Positions 53,340 through 61,410 of a stretch of DNA of 64,000 nt are shown piece by piece. Numbering within the stretch: position 1 is the stretch's first letter; each line of letters starts with the position of its first letter. Below the pieces are notes generated by a model. The model was not told the origin of the DNA. It did not search any database and saw only the letters and a program-made list of their open reading frames with translations. The DNA comes from Micromonospora sp. CP22 (GTDB lineage Bacteria; Actinomycetota; Actinomycetes; Mycobacteriales; Micromonosporaceae): contig NZ_VCJO01000001.1 in NCBI RefSeq assembly GCF_009712475.1, positions 186,001 to 250,000 on the forward strand, read 5' to 3'. The translations under genes and the position numbers were made by a program.

Positions 53340-54299
53340 GTGGGAAAGACGTACGAGGGTGGCGTGCCGCTCGCCGAGGTGGTCCGGTCCGACTTCGTGG
53401 AGGGCGTACACCGAGGGTCGGTGGTGGTGCTCGACGGTGTCGGCGCGCCGCTGGCCGTCGCGGGTGATGTCACCTCGCCGATCTTTCCCCGATCGTCGAA
53501 CAAACCGATGCAGGCCGTCGGGATGCTCCGGGCCGGTCTGTCGCTGACCGACTCCGCCGACTTGGCCATCGTGGCGGCCAGCCACGCGGGGGAGGGGTTC
53601 CACCTGGCCCGGGTCGCTGGGCTGCTCACCGAGGCCGGGCTCGACGAGGGCGCGCTGCACTGCCCGCCGGAGCTGCCGGTGGGCGAGCAGGCGCGCAGCG
53701 CGGTACTGCGGGCCGGCGGTGGGCCGACCCGGATCCAGATGAACTGCTCCGGCAAACACGCCGGAATGCTGCTGACCTGCCGCGTCGCTGGTTGGCCGTT
53801 GGACGGGTACTGGCGTGCCGATCATCCGCTCCAACGGTGGCTGCGCGGGACGTTGGAGGAGTTCACCGGGGAGGAGGCGGTGGCGGTCGGCGTCGACGGG
53901 TGCGGCGCGCCGGTGCTGTCCGCGTCGCTGACCGGGCTGGCCAGGGCGTACCTGCGGTTGGTCACCGCCGACGGCGACACCGAGGCGGGGCTGGTGGCCG
54001 GTGCGATGCGGGCCCACCCGGAGCTGGTCGGCGGTACGCAGGCGGACGACACCCGGCTGATGCGCGGCGTACCCGGGCTGCTGGCGAAGGTCGGCGCGGA
54101 GGGTGTCATCGCCACGGCGCTGCCCGGCGAGGGTGCCGTGGCGCTGAAGATCGACGACGGTGCTGGCCGTGCCCGGATGCCGGTCCTGGTGTCAGCGCTG
54201 CGCCGGCTCGGCGTCGACGCGCCGGTGTTGACCGAGTTCGCCGAGGTGCCGATCTTCGGCGGCGGCCTTCCCGTCGGTGCCATCCGCTCCCTCTGGTGA
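53340..54299 (+). CDS. L-asparaginase II, Rhizobium type
   Basis: 319 residues counted from GTG 53340. Key residues of the Rhizobium etli asparaginase class are all present in place: Ser52 and Lys55 in RSSNKP, Cys136 and Lys139 in NCSGKH, and Cys188 in VDGCGAP, which form the nucleophile pair and the zinc site. It hydrolyses asparagine to aspartate and ammonia and is unrelated to the E. coli enzymes. A GTG at 53304 would add 12 residues; the family usually begins near GKTYEGG, so the later start is preferred, without a clear ribosome site. Confidence 0.85.
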   Translation: MGKTYEGGVPLAEVVRSDFVEGVHRGSVVVLDGVGAPLAVAGDVTSPIFPRSSNKPMQAVGMLRAGLSLTDSADLAIVAASHAGEGFHLARVAGLLTEAGLDEGALHCPPELPVGEQARSAVLRAGGGPTRIQMNCSGKHAGMLLTCRVAGWPLDGYWRADHPLQRWLRGTLEEFTGEEAVAVGVDGCGAPVLSASLTGLARAYLRLVTADGDTEAGLVAGAMRAHPELVGGTQADDTRLMRGVPGLLAKVGAEGVIATALPGEGAVALKIDDGAGRARMPVLVSALRRLGVDAPVLTEFAEVPIFGGGLPVGAIRSLW

Positions 54300-54310
54300 T
54301 CCCCCAGGCC

Positions 54311-55108
54311 CTAGCCGAGGAAGCTGAGGAGGGCGGCGTTGATCTCGCTGGGGCGTTCGAGAGGGAACAGGTGGGCGGCGTCCGGTATGTCGGGCAGGCG
54401 GGACGCGTGGGGTGCCTCGGCGGCGATCCGGTCGGCCAGCTGCCGGATGTCGGGGATGTCGGCGGCACCTGCGGCGACCAGTACGGGCATGGTCAACTCG
54501 GCGAGTCGCCCGATGGCCGGTGGGTTGAGTTCGGCGACGTCCACGGCGCTGAGGGCCATTTCGGCGGCGAGTGCGCGTTCGTCCATCTGCACGGCGAAGC
54601 TGACCAACTCAGGGGCGACGGCGGCCGGTTCGCGTTCCGGGCCGACCACCCAGAACCGCACCTCACCGGCGGCGCTCGCGGCGAAGTCCTCCTGGTCGAC
54701 GTCACCGACCAGCTGGTCCCACAGTTCGTTGGTCTGCTCCGACCATTCGTAACCGGACACGGCGGTGCCGAGCAGGGCGAGCGCGCTCACCCGGTGCGGG
54801 TGAGCGAGCGCCGTGTCGATCGCCACCGCCCCGCCGAAGGAGCAGCCGACCAGCGCCGCGCTGGCCAGCCCGAGGGCGTCGAGCAAGCCGACGACGTCGT
54901 CGTGGTGGGCGAAGGCGTTCGGCGGCAGTTCGGACTCCCCGTAGCCGCGTAGGTCGACGGCGATCACCCGGTGTCGGGCCGCGAGCGGGTCGATCTGCTC
55001 GCGCCACATGCGGCGGTCGGCGATGCCGGCGTGCAGGAGGACGACCGGTGATCCGGTGCCGGCCTCGTCGTACGCCAGAAGGGTTCCATTTACCTGGATC
55101 TTGGTCAC
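54311..55108 (-). CDS. alpha/beta hydrolase
   Basis: 265 residues. The oxyanion HAG motif (VVLLHAGIADRRMW), nucleophile elbow GCSFGG and a final His in DAAHLFPLE define the fold, similar to esterases and 3-oxoadipate enol-lactonase-like proteins. The substrate is unknown. GTG 55108 gives MTKIQVNGTLLAYDE; longer frames reach into the XRE promoter. It converges on the asparaginase gene and is divergent from the XRE gene. Confidence 0.82.
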   Translation of the reverse strand: MTKIQVNGTLLAYDEAGTGSPVVLLHAGIADRRMWREQIDPLAARHRVIAVDLRGYGESELPPNAFAHHDDVVGLLDALGLASAALVGCSFGGAVAIDTALAHPHRVSALALLGTAVSGYEWSEQTNELWDQLVGDVDQEDFAASAAGEVRFWVVGPEREPAAVAPELVSFAVQMDERALAAEMALSAVDVAELNPPAIGRLAELTMPVLVAAGAADIPDIRQLADRIAAEAPHASRLPDIPDAAHLFPLERPSEINAALLSFLG

Positions 55109-55172
55109 CGCAGGACGGTACGACCAGGTCCAGGGGTTTGCAACTGAACTATGAGAGACGTCGCTAACTCTG

Positions 55173-55214
55173 GCTAGCACTTTGCTTGCAGCTGCTAGCA
55201 GGGCGGGCTAGCGT
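55173..55214 (+). promoter_or_regulatory. promoter and GCTAGC repeats of the XRE-hbhA operon
   Basis: TTGCAG (55186-55191), 17 bases, TAGCGT (55209-55214), then six bases to the ATG: a well-formed promoter that would give a leaderless mRNA. GCTAGC occurs three times, at 55173-55178, 55194-55199 and 55207-55212; the last overlaps the -10 box. Repressor binding there would block transcription, so autoregulation is plausible. Confidence 0.6.
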
Positions 55215-55220
55215 TGAGTC

Positions 55221-55850
55221 ATGGCCACTTCCAAGGACCTTCCCGACGTCGGCGGGTTCATTCGTGACCTGCGGCGGAACGCGAAGATCTCACTCCGGCA
55301 ACTGGCCGAGCAGGCGGGGGTCAGCAATCCCTACCTCAGTCAGATAGAGCGCGGCCTGCGCCGACCGAGCGCCGAGGTGCTCCAGCAACTGGCCAGCGCG
55401 CTGCGGGTATCCACTCCCGCGATGTATCTGCGGGCCGGTCTGCTCGATGACAAGGAGGGCCAGGGTGTGCTGGCGGCCATCGCCGTCGACCCGGACCTGA
55501 CGATGGCCCAGAAACAGTCCCTTACCCAGATATACGAGACATTCCGCCGGGAGAACGCCCGGCTGGCGGAAGCGACCGCGACGGCGAGCGGGGACACCAC
55601 CGCCGGACCGGCCCCGAGCGACGCGACAGGTGGCTCCGGCGCGGACGACATCGCCGCCCCAGACGTGGCCAATCTGGCCGCCACCGGGCCCACCACCGAG
55701 GCGGGAACTCCGACCGAGGCGGTGCTTGAGTCGGTCGCCGTCACCGAAGCGGGTTCCGCGCCCGCCCCGAACAACACCTCACCCAGGAAGACCGCCCGCA
55801 AGGTGGTCCGCAAGACCGCTACCGCGGTCCAGAAGGAGAAGCAGTCATGA
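55221..55850 (+). CDS. XRE family transcriptional regulator with basic tail
   Basis: 209 residues. A helix-turn-helix of the Xre/SinR type occupies residues 10-70 (ISLRQLAEQAGVSNPYLSQIE). A helical middle part is followed by a long Ala/Thr/Pro linker and a basic C-terminus (RKTARKVVRKTATAVQ). The stop overlaps the HbhA-like start (ATGA). In mycobacteria the XRE gene Rv0474 precedes hbhA in the same way. Confidence 0.87.
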   Translation: MATSKDLPDVGGFIRDLRRNAKISLRQLAEQAGVSNPYLSQIERGLRRPSAEVLQQLASALRVSTPAMYLRAGLLDDKEGQGVLAAIAVDPDLTMAQKQSLTQIYETFRRENARLAEATATASGDTTAGPAPSDATGGSGADDIAAPDVANLAATGPTTEAGTPTEAVLESVAVTEAGSAPAPNNTSPRKTARKVVRKTATAVQKEKQS

Positions 55851-56680
55851 CCCAGCCGAAGACCAATCGCATTCCTGCTCCGATCTACGCTGCGGCGGGT
55901 GCCGGCGAACTCGCCCTACAGCAGCTGCGCAGGCTGCCCACGGTGGTCGGTGAGCTGCGTGACCGGGTCGTCGCCGACGGCGGCCGGGTCGTCAACGAGC
56001 TGGGCGGCAAGGCTGTCGTCACCGGCTTCGAGCTGCGCCAGAAGGCCAACGACACGCTGCGCAACGCCAACCGGACGGCCGAGACGCTGCGGCAGAAGGC
56101 CGCCCCGACCGCCGACCTGAACCGGCTGCGCGAGCACGCCGACCTGGCCAAGCTCCGCGAGGCGGCGGATCTCACCAAGCTGCGGGAGACCGCCGACCTG
56201 AACAAGCTGCGGGAGGTCGCCGACCTGGACCGCCTGCGCGAGGTGGCCACCCGCAACGCGGCAGTGGTGGTCGCCGGTGCCCAGGCTGCCCAGGAGCGGG
56301 CGCTGGCCGCGTACGGCGCGCTGGTGGCACGGGGTGAGCGGGTCGTCGGCACGGGCGTGTTGGAGGCCGCCGAGACGGTGAACGCCGACATCGAGGCGAC
56401 CGAGGCCACCGCACCGGTGGCGACCGTCACCGACATCACCGAGGCGGCGTCGACCGGCGACAAGCCGACGACCGCCCGGAAGGCCGCGACCGCTCGCAAG
56501 CCCCGGAAGACCACGCCCGCCGAGGTGCCGAGCCCGGCCGAGGTGGCCGAGATCGTGGAGGCCAAGCCGGCCGCCGCGAAGAAGGCCACCCGGACGAGGT
56601 CGACCACCCGGCAGGCCGCCGTCAAGCGGACCGACAGCCCGTCGGCGAAGCTTCCCCGGAGCACCAAGCGGGGCCAGTGA
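55847..56680 (+). CDS. HbhA-like protein with five 9-residue repeats
   Basis: 277 residues. The N-terminus (PAPIYAAAGAGELALQQLRRL) resembles that of mycobacterial heparin-binding hemagglutinin HbhA. Residues 89-133 are five repeats of ADLxKLREx in perfect register. A helical part to about 180 is followed by a long Lys/Ala/Thr/Pro tail, like the basic C-terminus of HbhA, which binds heparan sulfate and possibly DNA. No signal peptide, as in HbhA. Translation is coupled to the XRE gene. The function in a soil-type organism is unknown; a nucleoid or surface role are both possible. Confidence 0.78.
   Translation: MTQPKTNRIPAPIYAAAGAGELALQQLRRLPTVVGELRDRVVADGGRVVNELGGKAVVTGFELRQKANDTLRNANRTAETLRQKAAPTADLNRLREHADLAKLREAADLTKLRETADLNKLREVADLDRLREVATRNAAVVVAGAQAAQERALAAYGALVARGERVVGTGVLEAAETVNADIEATEATAPVATVTDITEAASTGDKPTTARKAATARKPRKTTPAEVPSPAEVAEIVEAKPAAAKKATRTRSTTRQAAVKRTDSPSAKLPRSTKRGQ
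56111..56245 (+). repeat. five tandem 27-nt repeats in the HbhA-like gene
   Basis: Five in-frame copies of 27 bases, each beginning GCCGACCTG or a close variant and encoding ADLxxLREx. The DNA copies have diverged mostly at third codon positions while the protein unit is kept, so selection acts on the repeat as protein. Confidence 0.85.
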
Positions 56681-56750
56681 GCCAGTAGCCTGCGATCCCG
56701 GGGCCGTCCTGTCGCCACGGACCCGGGATCGCAGGCATAAGCTTGCCGTC

Positions 56751-57065
56751 ATGGCCAACGCCGCGCCGATCTTCGTCTTCGACGTCCGCCTCGTGATCGA
56801 ACTGATCCTGTTCGTCTTCGCGCTGATCGTGCAGGGGGTGGCGCTGGTGCACGCCGTGACGCAGCGCTCCGATGCCTTCCCTGCCATCGGCACCCTGCCC
56901 AAGGGCGGCTGGATCGCGATCCTTGCGGTCACCCTCCTGCTCACCCTGCTCACCCGCTCCACCCTCAGCATCTTCGGGCTGATCGGTGTGGCGGCGGGCC
57001 TGATCTACCTGCTCGACGTCCGGGTCGGGCTCCGCGACCTGGGCGACAACAGAGGGTCCTGGTGA
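56751..57065 (+). CDS. DUF2516 membrane protein
   Basis: 104 residues with three hydrophobic helices (about 9-32, 50-66 and 69-88). The motif DAFPAIGTLPKGGW between helices 1 and 2 is characteristic of DUF2516, a small actinobacterial family. It follows the HbhA-like gene after 70 bases, as Rv0476 follows hbhA. Its stop overlaps the next start (GTGA). Confidence 0.82.
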   Translation: MANAAPIFVFDVRLVIELILFVFALIVQGVALVHAVTQRSDAFPAIGTLPKGGWIAILAVTLLLTLLTRSTLSIFGLIGVAAGLIYLLDVRVGLRDLGDNRGSW

Positions 57066-57949
57066 GGTCCTTCCGGTGGCCACCACCGCCGGACGGCGGC
57101 CCACGCACCTGGGGCCCCGGCCCAGGTGCCCCACGCACCGGTCGACCGCCGCTGCCCGATCCGGAAACCGAGCTGGTCGCCACCCCGCACGGCGTACGGC
57201 TGGAGCGGCTGGTCACCGGCACCGGTGACCCGGTCACCGTCTTCGCGCACGGGCTGGCCAACGGCATCGCCACCACCAGGCCCTTCGGCAGCGGTGTCGC
57301 CGGTCGCCGAGTCTTCTTCCAGTTCCGTGGGCATGGTCGATCCGACGCGCCCGACGGCCCGTGGAGCTACCTCGACCTGGCCCGTGACCTGCGGGCGATC
57401 GCCGATCTCAGCGGGGCGACCCGTGCCTTCGGGGCCAGCCTGGGAGCCGGTGCGCTGTGCCGCCTGCTCGCCGAGAGTCCAGAACGCTTCGAGCGGCTGG
57501 TCTTCTTCCTGCCCGCCGCACTCGACCGGCCGCGCGGCCCGGTCGCCCGTGCCCGGCTGACCGAACTGCTGTCGGCGGTGGAGAGCGGGGACGCCTCTGC
57601 GGTGGCGGAGGTCGTCTCGACCGAACTGCCACCGGCCGTACGCAACACCCCGGCTGGCTGGGCCTACCTGCGACAACGGCTGGATCACCTGCTGCGCGAC
57701 GGACTCGCCGCCGGGCTGGTCGACCTGCCGGAGCAGGCTCCGCTGCCCGATGCCACGGTGCTCGCCCGGGTGACCGCCCCGGCGCTGGTGATCGCGGCTG
57801 CGGGCGACGACCTGCACCCGGTGGAGGTGGCCGAACAAATCGCCGCCGTGCTGCCCCGGGCCATCCTGCACCGCTACGACCGCCCCGGCGTGCTCTGGAC
57901 GGAACGCGCCGACCTGCGTGGGCGGATCTCGGACTTCCTCAACGGGTAG
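57062..57949 (+). CDS. alpha/beta hydrolase
   Basis: 295 residues. A Pro/Gly-rich head of 35 residues precedes the fold. The HG motif is VFAHGLANG, the nucleophile elbow GASLGAG (Ser in place), and the acid AAGDDLHP near 255; the expected terminal His is probably in LHRYD. Substrate unknown. It overlaps the DUF2516 stop by four bases, so it belongs to the same operon. The second hydrolase of this size in the region is not a close paralogue. Confidence 0.8.
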   Translation: MRSFRWPPPPDGGPRTWGPGPGAPRTGRPPLPDPETELVATPHGVRLERLVTGTGDPVTVFAHGLANGIATTRPFGSGVAGRRVFFQFRGHGRSDAPDGPWSYLDLARDLRAIADLSGATRAFGASLGAGALCRLLAESPERFERLVFFLPAALDRPRGPVARARLTELLSAVESGDASAVAEVVSTELPPAVRNTPAGWAYLRQRLDHLLRDGLAAGLVDLPEQAPLPDATVLARVTAPALVIAAAGDDLHPVEVAEQIAAVLPRAILHRYDRPGVLWTERADLRGRISDFLNG

Positions 57950-57960
57950 CCTCCCCTGTC

Positions 57961-58698
57961 ATGGGCGTCACACACCATGGCCGTACCCACCGACTCGACC
58001 TCGCCGATCCGACCCTGCGGGAGTGGGAGTGCACCGTCCTGCACGCCGACCCGGAGCAGGGCGTGGTGTTGGACCGTTCGGCGTTCTACCCGGGCGGTGG
58101 CGGCCAACCACCGGATCACGGCGTACTGCTCTGGCAGGGGGTGCAGACCCGGATCGTCGGCACTCGTAAGGGCGACGACCTGTGGCTGATCCCCGCCGAG
58201 GGCGACCCGTTGCCGCCCGCCGGGACCACGGTCACCGGCGCGGTCGAGGACGAGCGGCGTACCCGGCTGATGCGTACCCACTCCGGTCTGCACGTGCTCT
58301 GCGGGGTGGTGTTCCGTGATTTCGGCGCGCTGGTAACCGGCGGCAACATGGAACCGGGCGAGGCCCGGATGGATTTCAACCTCCCTGAGGTGCCGGCGGA
58401 CTTCAAGACCCGCATCGAGGAGTTGGTCAACGCCGAGGTCGCGGCGGACCGGGCCGTCGCCACCCGGGTGCTGCCGCGCGAGGAGGCGCTGGCCCTGCCG
58501 GACATCATCCGTACCCAGTCGAATCTGATCCCACCCGACGAGGTGGAGGTACGCATCGTCGACATCGTGGGGCTGGACGTGCAGGCCGACGGCGGCACCC
58601 ACGTCGCGTCGACCGCCCAGATCGGCAAGGTTCGGGTGGTCAAGGTGGAGAGCAAGGGGCGGGCCAACCGCCGGGTACGCATCCGCCTGGCCGACTGA
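57961..58698 (+). CDS. alanyl-tRNA editing protein AlaX
   Basis: 245 residues. It hydrolyses Ser- or Gly-tRNA-Ala in trans. The AlaRS-editing motifs are there: SAFYPGGGGQP near 40-50, HSGLH (His107, His111) and GGTHV with His214. The usual fourth zinc ligand Cys of CGGTHV is Asp210 here. The length fits AlaX-M. ATG 57961, 11 bases after the hydrolase stop, so possibly co-transcribed with it. Confidence 0.88.
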   Translation: MGVTHHGRTHRLDLADPTLREWECTVLHADPEQGVVLDRSAFYPGGGGQPPDHGVLLWQGVQTRIVGTRKGDDLWLIPAEGDPLPPAGTTVTGAVEDERRTRLMRTHSGLHVLCGVVFRDFGALVTGGNMEPGEARMDFNLPEVPADFKTRIEELVNAEVAADRAVATRVLPREEALALPDIIRTQSNLIPPDEVEVRIVDIVGLDVQADGGTHVASTAQIGKVRVVKVESKGRANRRVRIRLAD

Positions 58699-58770
58699 CC
58701 CGGCCCATCGGCACGGCGTTTCACCGCCTCCGGCCACGCTGCTCGGCCACCGTTCACCCGGTCGGCCGGT

Positions 58771-58811
58771 TGCCAGGAATACCTGACCTTGGCTGTCAGG
58801 TATTCCTGGCA
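58771..58811. promoter_or_regulatory. 41-bp inverted repeat upstream of the SDR gene
   Basis: TGCCAGGAATACCTGAC and its exact complement are separated by seven bases. The repeat ends 11 bases before the SDR start. It fits either a repressor operator covering the promoter or an mRNA hairpin next to the start codon. Confidence 0.65.
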
Positions 58812-58822
58812 GCGTGGCAGCC

Positions 58823-59737
58823 ATGACGACATCGCTGACAGGGAAGGTGGCGCTGGTCGCCGGGGCGACCCGGGGCGCGGGCCGGCAGATCGCCGTGCAA
58901 CTCGGTGCGGCGGGAGCCACCGTGTACGCGACCGGCCGCAGCAGCCGTGCGGGCCGCTCCGAACTGGACCGCCCGGAGACCATCGAGGAGACCGCCGAGC
59001 TGGTCACCGAGGCCGGAGGCACCGGCATCGCGGTCCGGACCGACCACCTGGTGCCCGACGAGGTGCGGACGCTCGTCGAGCGGATCGACGCCGAACAGGG
59101 GCGGCTCGACGTGCTGGTCAACGACGTGTGGGGTGCCGATCCGCTGATCACCTGGGAGAAGCCGGTCTGGGAACAGCCCCTTGACGCCGGGTTCCGGACG
59201 CTGCGGCTGGGCGTCGACACGCACGTGATCACCAGTCACTTCGCGCTGCCGCTGCTGATCCGTCGACCCGGAGGGCTGGTCGTGGAGATGGGGGACGGTA
59301 CGAAGGCGTACAACGAGCGCAACTACCGGCTCTCGGTCTTCTACGACCTGGTCAAGACCTCGGTCAACCGGCTCGCCTTCAGCTGGGCCCACGAACTCAA
59401 GCCGTACGGCGGGACGGCGGTGGCGCTCAGCCCGGGGTGGCTGAGGTCGGAGGCGATGCTGGAGCACTTCGGCGTGACCGAGGCCAACTGGCGGGACGGC
59501 GCGGCCAAGGACCCACACTTCCTGATCTCGGAGACCCCGGCGTTCGTCGGCCGGGCGGTCGCCGCGCTCGCCGCCGACCCGGACAAGGCGCGCTGGAACG
59601 GCCAGTCCGTCTCCGCCGGGGAACTGGCCAAGGTGTACGGCTTCACCGATGTCGACGGCAGTCAGCCGGACGCGTACCGCTACATCAGTGAGGTGGTCGA
59701 CGCCGGTCGCCCCGCCGACGTCACCGGCTACCGCTGA
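58823..59737 (+). CDS. short-chain dehydrogenase/reductase
   Basis: 304 residues. The NADP motif GATRGAG (14-20) and the catalytic Tyr174-x3-Lys178 (VFYDLVK) are intact; LVND replaces the common NNAG. The chain is longer than most SDRs, with a C-terminal segment ending DGSQPDAYRYISEVV. Such proteins are often encoded beside regulators of the WYL/YafY type, as here, where the two genes converge and overlap by ten bases. ATG 58823 is preferred over GTG 58814. Confidence 0.83.
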   Translation: MTTSLTGKVALVAGATRGAGRQIAVQLGAAGATVYATGRSSRAGRSELDRPETIEETAELVTEAGGTGIAVRTDHLVPDEVRTLVERIDAEQGRLDVLVNDVWGADPLITWEKPVWEQPLDAGFRTLRLGVDTHVITSHFALPLLIRRPGGLVVEMGDGTKAYNERNYRLSVFYDLVKTSVNRLAFSWAHELKPYGGTAVALSPGWLRSEAMLEHFGVTEANWRDGAAKDPHFLISETPAFVGRAVAALAADPDKARWNGQSVSAGELAKVYGFTDVDGSQPDAYRYISEVVDAGRPADVTGYR

Positions 59738-60756
59738 CCGTCGCCCGCCGACCGGCTCTCCTCGCCGGTCGGCGGCCTCCGGTCGGCGGCGTAGAGGGCC
59801 GTGGTCCGCCTCGCCGCCTCGGCCAGCAACGCCCGCAGCTCGGGCGGGTCGAGCACCTCCGCCTCCGGGCCGAGACCGAGCAACTGGCTGTACGCCACCT
59901 CGACGGACTCGACGGGTAGCCGGAGCGTCAGCCAGCCCTGCTCGTCTGGTCCGGTCGCGGCGGCGACCGCCTCGTCGTACCCGAACGGTGCGTCGACCAC
60001 GTGCCGCAGGCCGCGCAGGCCGACGGGGCTCACCCGGAGCGTCACCTCGGCCCGCAGCATCTTCCGCAGGAACGACGCGGCCTGGCGCTGCCAGTGGGCG
60101 GCCAGGTCGAAGTCCGGCTCGCGGTCGAAACCCTCCTCGTGCTGCTCGACCGCGATCACCCGGTCCACCCGGTAGGTGCGGAAGTCCTCGCCGACCCGAC
60201 CGACGAGATACCAGGTCCCGCTCTTGAGGACCAGGCCGCACGGGCAGACCCGGCGGGTCACCTCGTGTTCCCCGCGCCGGTAGCGGAGCGTCACGATCCG
60301 GTCCCGCCAGACCGCACCGGCCAACTCGGTCAGCCACGGCGGCGGGGCGTTCTGGTGGTGGTACCAGCCCGGCACGTCCAGGTGGAACCGCTGTCCGGCG
60401 CGTACCGGGGCGTCGCGCAGGCTCGGTGGCAGCGCGGCCAGCACCTTGAGCTGTGCCGCTGCCACCGCGTCGGTCAGCCCCATGTCACCGGCCGGTCCGG
60501 GCAACCCGGCGAGGAAGAGCGCCTCCGCCTCGTCGCGCGTCATCCCGGTCAGCCTGGTCCGGTAACCGCCGAGCAGCCGGTAGCCACCCGCCCGCCCCCG
60601 GTCGGCGTAGACCGGCACCCCCGCGGCGGAGAGCGCCAGCACGTCCCGGTAGACCGTCCGCTCCGAGACCTCCAGCTCGCGGGCCAGCTCCGCCGCCGTC
60701 ATCACCTCCCTGGCCTGCAACAACAGCAGCAGCGAGATCAGTCGCGCGGCGCGCAC
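59728..60756 (-). CDS. WYL-domain transcriptional regulator (YafY type)
   Basis: 342 residues. A winged helix (about 5-60; ARELEVSERTVYRDVLAL) is followed by the WYL domain, with WYL at 182-184 and RTYRVDRV after it, and a C-terminal extension. WYL domains sense small ligands or nucleic acids. It begins three bases after the response-regulator stop, so it is probably the last gene of the leftward operon. Its 3' end overlaps the SDR gene; the inverted repeat before that gene is a candidate binding site. Confidence 0.85.
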   Translation of the reverse strand: MRAARLISLLLLLQAREVMTAAELARELEVSERTVYRDVLALSAAGVPVYADRGRAGGYRLLGGYRTRLTGMTRDEAEALFLAGLPGPAGDMGLTDAVAAAQLKVLAALPPSLRDAPVRAGQRFHLDVPGWYHHQNAPPPWLTELAGAVWRDRIVTLRYRRGEHEVTRRVCPCGLVLKSGTWYLVGRVGEDFRTYRVDRVIAVEQHEEGFDREPDFDLAAHWQRQAASFLRKMLRAEVTLRVSPVGLRGLRHVVDAPFGYDEAVAAATGPDEQGWLTLRLPVESVEVAYSQLLGLGPEAEVLDPPELRALLAEAARRTTALYAADRRPPTGEESRSAGDGQR

Positions 60757-60759
60757 CGG

Positions 60760-61410
60760 TCACCGTCCACCGGGCGTGAGCAGCCCGCGGTCGTACGCGG
60801 CGGCCACCGCCGCGGCCCGGTCGTTGACCCCGAGTTTGGCGTAGACGTGCAGCAGGTGGGTCTTGACGGTGGCCTCGCTGATGAACAGCCGGGCGGCCGC
60901 CTCGCGGTTGGACGAGCCGCGCGCCACCAGGGTCAACACCTCGAGTTCGCGCTGGCTGAGTGGTTCCTCGGCCGGCTGGCGTGGGGTGCGCAGCCGACCC
61001 ATCAGCCGACTGGCCACGCTGGGGGAGAGCACCGACTCGCCCCGTGCGGCGGCGCGTACCGCCCGGACCAGTTCCTCGCGGGGCGCGTCCTTGAGCAGGT
61101 AGCCGGTGGCGCCCGCCTCGATCGCCGGCAGCACGTCCGCGTCGGTGTCGTACGTGGTCAGCACCAGCACCCGCACCGGGTCGTCCGCCGCGACGAGGTG
61201 GCCGATCGCGGTCACCCCATCCATCCCGGGCATCCGTAGGTCCATCAGCACCACGTCGGGGCGGTGACGGGCAGCCATCGTGAGCGCCTCGGCACCGTCC
61301 GCCGCCTCGCCGACCACCTCGAACCCGGGATCGCCGACGAACATGCCGCGTAACCCGTCCCGCACCACCGGGTGGTCGTCGACGATGAGCAGCCGTACCG
61401 GGTCACTCAT
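60760..61410 (-). CDS. NarL/LuxR-type response regulator
   Basis: 216 residues. The receiver has the acidic pair DD (11-12), phospho-acceptor Asp57 in VLMDLRMPGMDG and a lysine in YLLKDAP; the LuxR helix-turn-helix (LSQRELEVLTLVARG) closes the chain. It overlaps the kinase gene by four bases (ATGA), which makes the two a cognate pair. It probably controls the ABC transporter upstream. Confidence 0.92.
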   Translation of the reverse strand: MSDPVRLLIVDDHPVVRDGLRGMFVGDPGFEVVGEAADGAEALTMAARHRPDVVLMDLRMPGMDGVTAIGHLVAADDPVRVLVLTTYDTDADVLPAIEAGATGYLLKDAPREELVRAVRAAARGESVLSPSVASRLMGRLRTPRQPAEEPLSQRELEVLTLVARGSSNREAAARLFISEATVKTHLLHVYAKLGVNDRAAAVAAAYDRGLLTPGGR

